From Kriegella aquimaris (GTDB taxonomy: Bacteria; Bacteroidota; Bacteroidia; Flavobacteriales; Flavobacteriaceae), in assembly GCF_900103215.1 (NCBI RefSeq), contig NZ_FNGV01000002.1, positions 558,001-622,000 on the forward strand: a stretch of DNA of 64,000 nucleotides, in the 5' to 3' direction. Under the pieces are notes generated by a model that saw nothing but the letters and a program-made list of their open reading frames with translations, was not told the DNA's origin and made no database searches. Each line of letters starts with the position of its first letter. Within the stretch, counting starts at the first letter, position 1. Positions 8,829-15,919 of the stretch are shown here, piece after piece. Made by a program: the position numbers and the translations under genes.

Positions 8829-9239
8829 ATGTCTAAGAAAAGTGCAAAACCAGAACAAGCTTTTTCGACCAAGGTCGGAGAAACTAGTCAACCCAAACCG
8901 GAAATGCTCCCTGAAATGGCATCCGATACCAGTGATAATTCCACTTTTGCGGCGGGTATGCCAACATTGGAGCCGCCAGAAGCGGGAATTTTTGCCCAGG
9001 CCGGCCTTACGGCGAATGCTTGGTTTAATTCAAAAAAAGTCACCGGTGTATGGGTATCGAATGATAACAAAAACGCCTATGTTCACGTGAATGGTGTTGG
9101 TTGGCTAAAACTTAATGATGCCGATGCGGATAGTATACTAGCCATATATATGATTGCTGCTAGTGCTAGGCAGGGCAGCAATAATGTCAATTATCGAAAA
9201 GAGGCTGACAATAAGATTCATGAAATTTACTGTTGGTAG
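8829..9239 (+). CDS. small protein sharing the protease's C-terminal domain
   Basis: A 136-residue protein 17 bp after the protease. Residues 1-60 are Pro/Ser/Thr/Glu-rich and probably disordered, with no signal peptide. Residues 65-136 align without gaps for 31 positions to protease residues 293-323: W1, K5, K6, G9, W11, N18, A19, G27, W28 and K30 of the alignment are identical, and both end in an I-x-x-I-Y segment. It therefore consists of a disordered tail plus the same domain without the protease. It could be an adaptor, a competitor or a carrier. I do not recognise a named family. It overlaps the inhibitor frame by 7 bp, arguing for one transcript. Confidence 0.85.
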   Translation: MSKKSAKPEQAFSTKVGETSQPKPEMLPEMASDTSDNSTFAAGMPTLEPPEAGIFAQAGLTANAWFNSKKVTGVWVSNDNKNAYVHVNGVGWLKLNDADADSILAIYMIAASARQGSNNVNYRKEADNKIHEIYCW

Positions 9240-9604
9240 CAAATATTATATCACGGGTTCTCATTTTTATGGGGACCCTTTATTTTTTAAATGTGGAATA
9301 CACAGAAAAAGATAGCGGGAAAACCATTGTATTGGAAACCGTTCCATTTGAATTTGCCGTCAAATTAGACGAGAATTCAACTACGGGATATTTGTGGGAA
9401 ATTGCAGCGCTTCCCGATCATATCAAATTAGTAAAAAAGGATTTGGTATTGCCAAAAAGCAGAATGGCTGGTGCCACCAATTCCCGTATCTTTGAATTTT
9501 CCGTAAAAGAAAAAGTTGCGGGTAGGCTTGGTCTTAATAATTGCCGCCCGTGGGATAATAATGACATCGTGGATTCCTTCGTGCTCGATTTTGCTATCAA
9601 CTAA
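9233..9604 (+). CDS. chagasin-family (I42) cysteine-protease inhibitor
   Basis: The three chagasin loops are visible in order: ENSTTGYLW (loop L2, consensus NPTTGxxW), SRMAGATNSRIFEF (position of L4 GxGG), and NCRPWDNN (loop L6, RPW/F). Beta-strand spacing matches chagasin. These proteins block papain-like proteases by plugging the active-site cleft, which is the family encoded two genes upstream. The frame opens at a TTG (9233) overlapping the previous stop; an ATG at 9269 would give 111 residues, close to chagasin's 110, and may be the true start. No convincing signal peptide, so the inhibitor is probably cytoplasmic. L4 is changed to MAGATN, which may weaken or retune binding. Confidence 0.88.
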   Translation: MVANIISRVLIFMGTLYFLNVEYTEKDSGKTIVLETVPFEFAVKLDENSTTGYLWEIAALPDHIKLVKKDLVLPKSRMAGATNSRIFEFSVKEKVAGRLGLNNCRPWDNNDIVDSFVLDFAIN

Positions 9605-9715
9605 AAATAGTTATTCCATTTGGTCCGAATTGCCAATTTGAACATTGTAGCGAACGTGATTTTGATTTTTTTGGTCAACCATGGCCTTCCTCTCAAGATT
9701 TCCATTGAAGTGTTA

Positions 9716-9805
9716 AAAGAGCAGCGGCGTATTTTAGATCTCGACAACCGCCAAGCCCTTGCGAAATGGATTTCTGAAGGTGTTTTACTGGATTATGAGG
9801 ATTAA
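9716..9805 (+). repeat. direct repeat, right copy (orphan amidase 3' end)
   Basis: The second copy of the amidase C-terminus, encoding the last 29 residues with its own TAA stop but no upstream amidase domain. It is therefore a gene remnant, not a gene. The sequence before it (9605-9715) diverges from the amidase, apart from a 9-nt TTTGGTCAA block (9670-9678) at slightly shifted spacing that may be chance. It closes the cassette on its right. Confidence 0.93.
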
Positions 9806-10236
9806 AGGAGTCTTTTCATTTATACGTTCTATGCTATGTCTAAATTGATCGCCGCCCACACTGTTTTTCAAACCATCTACACATTCTAAGGTTCGACCTG
9901 TTTCAATTAGATTAAATTTGGTAGTTACCTTTTGTCAAAAAGTTGATTAGGGATAAAATAATTGAAATATTTTTTCACCTGTTAAAAACATATCCATAAG
10001 CCTTCAAACTATGCCCCAATTTTATAGTTTTTAGGAAATAGGACAGTGCCAGACAATTGCGATTATATAAAATTACTTTTCACCATTTAAATTTTTTAAT
10101 AAGATATTTTGTTCAGATAGGCTATCGAACAAAAAAGGCAACAGCGTTATTTTAGGATGCTGTTGCCTTTTAATTTTTTGGGTCTTTATGATTTAAAATT
10201 GAAAGCCTAGTTTTCTTCCTAAGAAGATGCACTGGT
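9806..10236. other. 431-bp intergenic region, non-coding
   Basis: AT-rich sequence between the right repeat and the convergent glycosyltransferase gene. No coding frame or RNA gene was recognised. Its only clear element is the strong hairpin at 10134-10170, listed separately. Confidence 0.6.
10134..10170. terminator. strong bidirectional rho-independent terminator
   Basis: A perfect 12-bp stem (AAAGGCAACAGC / GCTGTTGCCTTT) encloses a 13-nt loop. It is preceded by a run of A and followed by TAATTTTTT, so it reads as a terminator on both strands. On the minus strand it ends the glycosyltransferase transcript (stop at 10237); on the plus strand it would stop read-through from the cassette. Confidence 0.85.
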
Positions 10237-10944
10237 TTAAAGTGTTATTTTACTGCTGTAATAATCATATAACTGATCTGGTCCGGCCCCCAAAATATTC
10301 TTCAAGTGTATAACTCCAAAATGATACTGCAATCGTAACGTTCCGCATTTTTCGTATTTACGAGCCGAGGTAATGACTTTTTGCGGTAATATTTTAAACT
10401 TGGTTTCCGAGTACAATCGTCCTATAAATTCACTATCCTCAAAAATTAGATAAGCTTCATTAAATCCCCTCATTTTTTCAAATAAAGATTTGGTCACGAA
10501 CAAAGATTGATCCCCACCACGACAGATTTTATGATTGATGGCGGACAGGGATGCGAAAAATCTGAGAAAAGTACTGGTGCTGTCGAACTTCATACGAAAA
10601 CATCCGGCCGCCTGGCGATGGGCAACCGCATTCATAATGTAGGTGTCAAAATTTTTTGGGGGGAAAGTATCAGCGTGCAAAAAATAAAGAATTTGTCCTT
10701 TGGCACGTCTAGCCCCGTAATTCAATTGTTTTGACCTGCCTTTTGAGCTGTATAGCACCGTGGCCCCAAAATCGGAAGCAATCTCTGCGGTGTCATCAGA
10801 ACTTTCGCCATCAACCACAATAATTTCCTTAATATTTTCGGCAGAACTATGTTCTTGTAGATACACCAATAAACGAGAAATATAGATGGCCTCGTTTAAA
10901 GTGGGAATGATGATGCTGATTTTAAGACTTCTATTTTTCATCAA
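10237..10944 (-). CDS. family-2 glycosyltransferase, TIGR04283 type
   Basis: A 235-residue GT-A enzyme. The nucleotide-sugar site is read from ISIIIPTLNEA, VVDGESSDDT (first Asp pair) and YFLHADTFPP (DxD-like). The GCFRMKFDS, GGDQSLFVTKSLF and FEDSEFIGRL segments are those of the TIGR04283 group, which is found beside TIGR04282 proteins and linked to arsenosugar biosynthesis. No signal or membrane segment, so it is cytoplasmic. Two adjacent Met codons make the start 10944 or 10941. It lies downstream of PNP, TIGR04282 and rhodanese genes on the same strand, after a 146-bp gap. Confidence 0.85.
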   Translation of the reverse strand: MMKNRSLKISIIIPTLNEAIYISRLLVYLQEHSSAENIKEIIVVDGESSDDTAEIASDFGATVLYSSKGRSKQLNYGARRAKGQILYFLHADTFPPKNFDTYIMNAVAHRQAAGCFRMKFDSTSTFLRFFASLSAINHKICRGGDQSLFVTKSLFEKMRGFNEAYLIFEDSEFIGRLYSETKFKILPQKVITSARKYEKCGTLRLQYHFGVIHLKNILGAGPDQLYDYYSSKITL

Positions 10945-11022
10945 TAATATAGAGATACTAAGTTATAGGTGCTGAAATTAAGTGGGTATTTATCAGAAAA
11001 CCTTACTAGTCATAAAAAATTA

Positions 11023-11040
11023 ACAATTAAAATTAATTGT
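11023..11040 (-). terminator. weak AT-rich hairpin after the PNP gene
   Basis: A perfect 8-2-8 inverted repeat (ACAATTAA AA TTAATTGT) followed on the minus strand by TAATTTTTTATG, 50 bp after the PNP stop. The stem is all but GC-free, so this is a weak terminator or a protein-binding palindrome. Confidence 0.35.
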
Positions 11041-11090
11041 GTTTGGAGGCATTCAGAACGTTGTATATTCAGATTTAAGACCAATTACAT

Positions 11091-11906
11091 TTATAAAGAA
11101 CGGATCAATTCTCTGAACAACTTCACCATTTTTGGTTCGGTCGCGCTGGCTACATTGATGATATCTTGAATATCGACAGGCTTCAGTTGATCTGGGTTAC
11201 ATTCGTCGGTCAAAACTGATATGGCAACAATAGGAAGGTCGAGATGGTTAGCAACGATTACTTCCGGAACTGTACTCATGCCTACTGCATCGGCCCCAAG
11301 TATTTTTAACATGCGATATTCTGCCTTCGTTTCAAGTTGTGGCCCTACGACCGAGGCATATACCCCCTTTTGCAATGAAATATTTTCATTTTTCGCGATT
11401 TTCTCTATTTTTTTTCGCATCTCAATATCATAAGGCTCACTCATGTCGGCAAATCGATGACCGAATTCTGCAACATTTTTAAAGGCTAATGGTGACCCTC
11501 CCTGAAGATTGATGTGGTCTTCTATGAGCATAATATCTCCTTTTTTATAGTCAAGGTTGATGGCACCGGCAGCATTGGAGATAAATAGTTTTTGTATTCC
11601 AAGTTGGTGCATCACCCAAATAGGGTACGTTATGTCTGTAAAATCATAACCCTCATAAAGATGGAACCTGCCCTGCATCACTACTACTTTTTTGCCTTCA
11701 AAACTTCCGAAAATCAACTTTCCGGCATGAAATTCGACAGTCGCCAAGGGGAAAAACGGAATGTGATTGTAATGTGCCTCGATAGGGTTTTCAATCTCAT
11801 CGGCCAATTTGCCGAGTCCGGTGCCCAAAACAATACCTATTTCGGGATTGTCGAACCCTTTTTCCTTAAGATAGGCTACCGACTCGTTCAATTGTTTTCT
11901 TCTCAT
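11091..11906 (-). CDS. purine nucleoside phosphorylase (trimeric PNP family)
   Basis: A 271-residue protein with the PNP/MTAP family marks in order: IGIVLGTGLG (phosphate site), HAGKLIFG, MQGRFHLYEGY, ISNAAGAINLDYKKGD, VVGPQLETKAEYR and DAVGMSTVPEVIVA. It splits purine nucleosides with phosphate into base and ribose-1-phosphate in the cytoplasm. Its start overlaps the stop of the TIGR04282 gene by 4 bp (11903-11906), so translation is coupled. In arsenosugar clusters a PNP-type enzyme is thought to remove adenine from the arsenical nucleoside; a plain salvage role is equally possible. Confidence 0.92.
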   Translation of the reverse strand: MRRKQLNESVAYLKEKGFDNPEIGIVLGTGLGKLADEIENPIEAHYNHIPFFPLATVEFHAGKLIFGSFEGKKVVVMQGRFHLYEGYDFTDITYPIWVMHQLGIQKLFISNAAGAINLDYKKGDIMLIEDHINLQGGSPLAFKNVAEFGHRFADMSEPYDIEMRKKIEKIAKNENISLQKGVYASVVGPQLETKAEYRMLKILGADAVGMSTVPEVIVANHLDLPIVAISVLTDECNPDQLKPVDIQDIINVASATEPKMVKLFRELIRSL

Positions 11907-12580
11907 TTTTCGCTTTTTTTTAGAAATGGTTGGAAAGCAGCGATATGCTCGATATCTTCATATACATCAACATCGTTTTTGACATCTAACAGTTTAACCT
12001 TTTCATTTTTCAAATCGTTCAGGGTGTCTTGCAATACGGTGTTTTGACCCCAGTCCTTATTTTTGAAAAGTTTGGGATTCCATTTTTTCATTCCTAACAA
12101 ATAATAACCGCCATCGGTCGCTGGACCTAATACAAAATCAGAATTATTCATACTTATAAAGGCATTTTCAAGGGCCTCTTGGTTTAAATCGTACATGTCA
12201 CTGCCAATAATGACAATTTTTTCATACCCCTTTTCGAAACCTTCTTGAAACGCATGGGCCATACGCTCACCAAGATTTTCTCCTTTTTGAAGTTTTTTAT
12301 CAAAAATGGTGTTGTCCCAAATATCGTCGTTCCAAATATTTTCGGAATACCAAACTTGTTTTTCTATAGTCAGGTTGGTAGTTAGCGCAACCGTATGGTC
12401 TAATAAGAATTTGTAAATGTCAAGAGCCGTTTGGTTTCCTACAGTGGCAGCAAGTCGTGTCTTGCATTTTCCTAATTCTGGATTCCGGGTAAAAATAAGA
12501 AGCAAGTTCTTGGTATCTACTAAACTGAAATGAACGGTTTGTTCGTCTTTTTTATCTTGTTTCTGAAGTATAAGACCCAT
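11903..12580 (-). CDS. TIGR04282 family glycosyltransferase-like protein (DUF2064)
   Basis: A 225-residue protein related to nucleotidyl/glycosyltransferases. After a ~22-residue N-terminal extension the domain begins LLLIFTRNPELGKCKTRLA, then GENLGERMAHAF, IVIIGSDMYDL and FVLGPATDGGYYLLGMKKW, all typical of DUF2064. TIGR04282 proteins occur with TIGR04283 and PNP in arsenosugar biosynthesis loci, which matches this neighbourhood. ArsM and ArsS are not found in the window, so the arsenic link is inference. No better start is available than the ATG at 12580. Confidence 0.85.
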   Translation of the reverse strand: MGLILQKQDKKDEQTVHFSLVDTKNLLLIFTRNPELGKCKTRLAATVGNQTALDIYKFLLDHTVALTTNLTIEKQVWYSENIWNDDIWDNTIFDKKLQKGENLGERMAHAFQEGFEKGYEKIVIIGSDMYDLNQEALENAFISMNNSDFVLGPATDGGYYLLGMKKWNPKLFKNKDWGQNTVLQDTLNDLKNEKVKLLDVKNDVDVYEDIEHIAAFQPFLKKSEK

Positions 12581-12655
12581 TTTTAAAATTAGATGTGTAA
12601 GGAAATCAAAATGTTAAGATGCAAACTCAAAAATAATGTATTCACGAATATTTAG

Positions 12656-13165
12656 CTACCGATTTTCAGTGTCATATATCTTTTCACCCTTCGTCAACAA
12701 TTTCCCCCAATGTTTGTTAAAGGCATGAACTTTTTCGGTTTCGTTTCCTTTAGAGTCGTACACCGGAAACCCTTTGTTCTTCCATTCAAAAATGCCTCCA
12801 TACAAATTTTTGACATTCTTATAGCCTGCCTTTTGCAGTCGCTCCCCGATATCTTCCGAACGCACACCAATAGAACAATAGACCACGATTTCGCTGTTTT
12901 TGTCAAAGGATTTGGTTTTGATTGTTTCAATATCAAAATTTTTGTAACCTACCCAAACAGCATTATTAAGGTGGCTAACGGCGAACTCGTCTTTTCTTCT
13001 TGTGTCGAACAGAATTACATTATCTGAACTTTGTAGTGTCTCGGCTGATATATAGGGTATACTTTCTTTATTGAATTTCTTTAATTTTTTGTCCATTTTA
13101 GTTTGGGCGCTTAGACCAAGAAAAAAAAACAGACAAAAAAATAAGCACGAAATAAATCTCATCAT
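12656..13165 (-). CDS. exported rhodanese-like protein
   Basis: A 169-residue protein with a Sec signal (MRFISCLFFCLFFFLGLSAQ) and one rhodanese domain: ISAETLQSSDNVILFDTRRKDEFAVSHL is split over the first half, the active-site loop is VVYCSIGVRSE with the catalytic Cys, and NLYGGIFEWKNKGFPV closes it. Sulfurtransfer or persulfide handling outside the cytoplasm is the likely activity. The start is 13165 or the adjacent Met at 13162. A minus-strand -7 box lies ~18 bp upstream. It heads the group that continues with TIGR04282, PNP and TIGR04283 after a 75-bp gap. Confidence 0.88.
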   Translation of the reverse strand: MMRFISCLFFCLFFFLGLSAQTKMDKKLKKFNKESIPYISAETLQSSDNVILFDTRRKDEFAVSHLNNAVWVGYKNFDIETIKTKSFDKNSEIVVYCSIGVRSEDIGERLQKAGYKNVKNLYGGIFEWKNKGFPVYDSKGNETEKVHAFNKHWGKLLTKGEKIYDTENR

Positions 13166-13183
13166 ATTTCAAGATAATATCGA

Positions 13184-13191
13184 CAAAGATA
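13184..13191 (-). promoter_or_regulatory. -7 box upstream of the rhodanese gene
   Basis: TATCTTTG on the minus strand matches TAnnTTTG. A TTG stands about 21 nt further upstream (complement of 13213-13215). Predicted leader is ~13 nt. Confidence 0.5.
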
Positions 13192-13236
13192 CTATTTTAG
13201 AGGAGGTTGCCTCAATAGGATTTCTAGAAACATGGT

Positions 13237-14805
13237 ATGAACTACATTAAAAAAATACTTTATTCGGCTCTTATTTTGATAGTTTTGATGTCTTGTAGAG
13301 AACAAGCACAGCACAAAACGCCTACTGTCACATCTCAAAAGAATACGATGGAGTATTATAACGAACGATACAGGCCTCAATTCCATTTTTCCCCTGAGGA
13401 AAAATGGATGAACGACCCCAATGGCCTAGTTTATCACAAAGGTGTTTACCATCTTTTCTATCAATATTACCCCGAAGACATTGTTTGGGGGCCCATGCAT
13501 TGGGGTCATGCCACAAGTAAAGATTTGGTAGTTTGGGAACATAAATCAATTGCCCTTTTTCCTGATGCGAACGGTTACATTTTCTCTGGTAGTGCCGTTG
13601 TCGACTTCGATAATACTTCGAAACTCGGTTCTGACAAAGCGCCCCCCCTAGTGGCTATTTTTACGTATCACGACGCTGTTGCCAAAAAAGAGGGGAAAGA
13701 GCGTTATGAGACGCAGGGGGTGGCTTATAGTTTAGACAATGGTGAAACATGGTCGAAATATGACGGCAACCCCGTAATAGGAAATCCGGGGGAAAAAGAT
13801 TTTAGGGATCCCAAGGTTTTCTGGAATGAAAAAACCAAGGCATGGAGTATGCTTTTGGTCGCGGTTGACCATCTGCAAATTTGGAGTTCCGATAATTTGT
13901 TGCAATGGGAAAAAGTCAGCGAATTTGGAAAAGAACAAGGTGCGCACGGTGGTGTATGGGAATGTCCCGATATGTTCAAATTAGTCGTCGAAGAAACCAA
14001 TGAAGAGAAATGGGTGTTGCTCATTAGCATCAACCCTGGCGCCCCGAATGGGGGTAGTGGCACACAATATTTTGTCGGTGATTTTGACGGAGAAACTATT
14101 ACTTCAGATCAAAAAAATCCTCGATGGATCGATTGGGGCACCGATAACTATGCTGGCGTGACTTATAACAACACGCCCGATAACGACCGTATTTTTATAG
14201 GTTGGATGAGTAATTGGAACTATGCCAACAAAACACCAACCCAAAAATGGAGGAGTGCCATGACGTTACCTCGAAAACTTTCGCTACGAAAAATTCAAGG
14301 AGATTATGAGCTTATCAATTATCCTTTAGAAAATTTAAATGAACTATTAAAAACCCCGGAAGAAAGAACTATAATCGTCGAATCGGGGGCTGAGGAAACT
14401 ATTTCCTTTGAGAATTTTAACCAAACTGAAATTCGATTTACAACGAAAGCAAGAGATTTTCACCTTACGTTTAAGAACAAATTGAACGAGCGCTTGATGC
14501 TTACTATGGACGGAGACAAAAAACAATTTTTGGTGGATCGTTCCCTATCTGGAAAGACCGATTTCGAAGAAAATTTTGGAGGCATACAACAGATGCCGAT
14601 TACCAATCTGCCAGCGGGTCAATTTGAGGTCCGTCTGTTTTTAGACCGTTCTTCCATAGAGATTTTCATTAATAAAGGGCAATATGTAATGACCGCACAA
14701 TTTTTTCCCAACGAGAATTACACCGATTTGTCGATTAAAAATACTGGAGTTGGCAAACTTTCCCTCGGCGACTTTAAGATTAGCACAGTTAAGGATATTT
14801 GGTAG
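13237..14805 (+). CDS. GH32 beta-fructosidase lipoprotein (levanase/inulinase type)
   Basis: A 522-residue protein. A lipoprotein signal ends at Cys20 (LIVLMSC). The five-bladed propeller carries the three GH32 catalytic residues: nucleophile Asp60 in WMNDPNGL, the transition-state Asp191 in FRDPKVF, and acid/base Glu242 in VWECPD. The C-terminal beta-sandwich (~370-520) ends with the DRSSIEIFIN segment. It should release fructose from levan, inulin or sucrose at the cell surface. No fructose permease or fructokinase gene is seen nearby. The ATG at 13237 was chosen because the ATG at 13232 runs straight into a stop. Confidence 0.95.
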   Translation: MNYIKKILYSALILIVLMSCREQAQHKTPTVTSQKNTMEYYNERYRPQFHFSPEEKWMNDPNGLVYHKGVYHLFYQYYPEDIVWGPMHWGHATSKDLVVWEHKSIALFPDANGYIFSGSAVVDFDNTSKLGSDKAPPLVAIFTYHDAVAKKEGKERYETQGVAYSLDNGETWSKYDGNPVIGNPGEKDFRDPKVFWNEKTKAWSMLLVAVDHLQIWSSDNLLQWEKVSEFGKEQGAHGGVWECPDMFKLVVEETNEEKWVLLISINPGAPNGGSGTQYFVGDFDGETITSDQKNPRWIDWGTDNYAGVTYNNTPDNDRIFIGWMSNWNYANKTPTQKWRSAMTLPRKLSLRKIQGDYELINYPLENLNELLKTPEERTIIVESGAEETISFENFNQTEIRFTTKARDFHLTFKNKLNERLMLTMDGDKKQFLVDRSLSGKTDFEENFGGIQQMPITNLPAGQFEVRLFLDRSSIEIFINKGQYVMTAQFFPNENYTDLSIKNTGVGKLSLGDFKISTVKDIW

Positions 14806-14948
14806 TCTAGCCCCACGATTGCATTCTTCATCTTTTTCATATTTTAACATAGACATGAGCGTGAATTTTCGCGGAATCTTGATTTTGTTCATTTTTTCGA
14901 CAACCGGTGCTTCCGAAAATTTAACGATTTAGCGATTCATCAATTGAA

Positions 14949-14956
14949 TACCTTTG
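14949..14956 (+). promoter_or_regulatory. -7 box of the serine hydrolase gene
   Basis: TACCTTTG matches TAnnTTTG. It sits 27 bp before the ATG at 14984 and overlaps an alternative TTG start at 14954, which argues for the downstream ATG. The 178 bp between the GH32 stop and this gene hold only a 26-codon open stretch (14855-14932) of doubtful value. Confidence 0.5.
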
Positions 14957-14983
14957 GTTATATTTTATCAACCTGGTTTATGT

Positions 14984-15901
14984 ATGAAGACTAAAGTTTT
15001 ATTTGTTCTATTGGCATTTATTGTTTTTGAACACTTACCTGCTCAACAGGCTTTGCCAATTCAAATTGATGATGCTAAAATCAGGCCTTTACGAAAGCTT
15101 GTAGATAGTTCGCTACAACTCAATTTAGAAAGTGAATTAAGGGCGAATGCAGAATGGAGAAAATTGATAACGGAAAAGAAAATGTCGGTGGGGGTAGTAG
15201 ACTTGAGCAACCCTGAAAGTGTACGTTTCGCTAGAATTAATGGGAACTACATGATGTATGCCGCAAGTTTGCCTAAAATTGCCATTCTTTTGGCTGCAAT
15301 GGATGCTATTGAAAAAGGCGAATTAAAAGAAACGATTGAAGTCAAGAAAGACATGCGCCTCATGATCAGTAAATCGAATAATCAGGCTTCTACCCGAATG
15401 ATAGATCGCGTAGGGTATAAAAAAATTGAAGAGGTGATGACCCACCCTAAATATGCTTTTTATGACGAAGAGACTGGCGGCGGACTCTGGGTCGGAAAAC
15501 GATATGGTGGAGGGGGAAATACAAACAGGGAGCCATTGAAAAATTTAAGTCACGCGGCTTCGGTTACCCAAGTATGCAGGTATTATTATTTGTTGGCCAA
15601 TGGAAAATTGGTGAATGAAAAACGATCAAAACAGATGTTGGATATTATGGAAAATCCCGATCTGCACCATAAATTCGTCAATACTTTAGATGAAATTGCA
15701 CCAAATGCACGTTTGTTCCGAAAATCGGGTTCTTGGCGTACCTATCATTCCGACTCTGTTCTCGTTTGGGGCGAAGACCAGAATCGACGTTATATCTTGG
15801 TGGCGCTTGTCGACGACCCCAATGGTGAACAAATCATTAGAAATTTAGTAAGGCCGATTGAAAAGGTGATAAGAAAGAATATACCTTTGGTGCTTAAATA
15901 G
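14984..15901 (+). CDS. exported serine hydrolase, class A beta-lactamase fold
   Basis: A 305-residue protein with a Sec signal (MKTKVLFVLLAFIVFEHLPAQ). The active-site motifs of the penicillin-binding/beta-lactamase fold are in order: Ser95-Leu-Pro-Lys98 (SxxK), Ser131-Asn-Asn (SxN) in ISKSNNQAS, and RKSGSW (KTG box with Ser for Thr). The class A omega-loop ExxLN signature is not seen, so lactam hydrolysis is doubtful and a peptidase or esterase role in the periplasm is more likely. The next gene, an NTT-like transporter, follows after 18 bp, suggesting an operon. Confidence 0.83.
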   Translation: MKTKVLFVLLAFIVFEHLPAQQALPIQIDDAKIRPLRKLVDSSLQLNLESELRANAEWRKLITEKKMSVGVVDLSNPESVRFARINGNYMMYAASLPKIAILLAAMDAIEKGELKETIEVKKDMRLMISKSNNQASTRMIDRVGYKKIEEVMTHPKYAFYDEETGGGLWVGKRYGGGGNTNREPLKNLSHAASVTQVCRYYYLLANGKLVNEKRSKQMLDIMENPDLHHKFVNTLDEIAPNARLFRKSGSWRTYHSDSVLVWGEDQNRRYILVALVDDPNGEQIIRNLVRPIEKVIRKNIPLVLK

Positions 15902-15919
15902 CTAGGCGCCAAAAGATAT

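Noticed and set aside
9620-9805. Open frame of 61 codons starting at TTG after the inhibitor gene
   Set aside because: Its second half is only the copied amidase 3' end; the first half has no coding character or usable start. Treated as a repeat/remnant.
7189-9805. Prophage, transposon or IS element as explanation of the cassette
   Set aside because: No integrase, transposase or terminal inverted repeats were found; only the direct repeats of the amidase end are present.
14855-14932. 26-codon frame with a signal-peptide-like start between GH32 and the serine hydrolase
   Set aside because: Too short, no mature domain, and it lies in the promoter region of the next gene.
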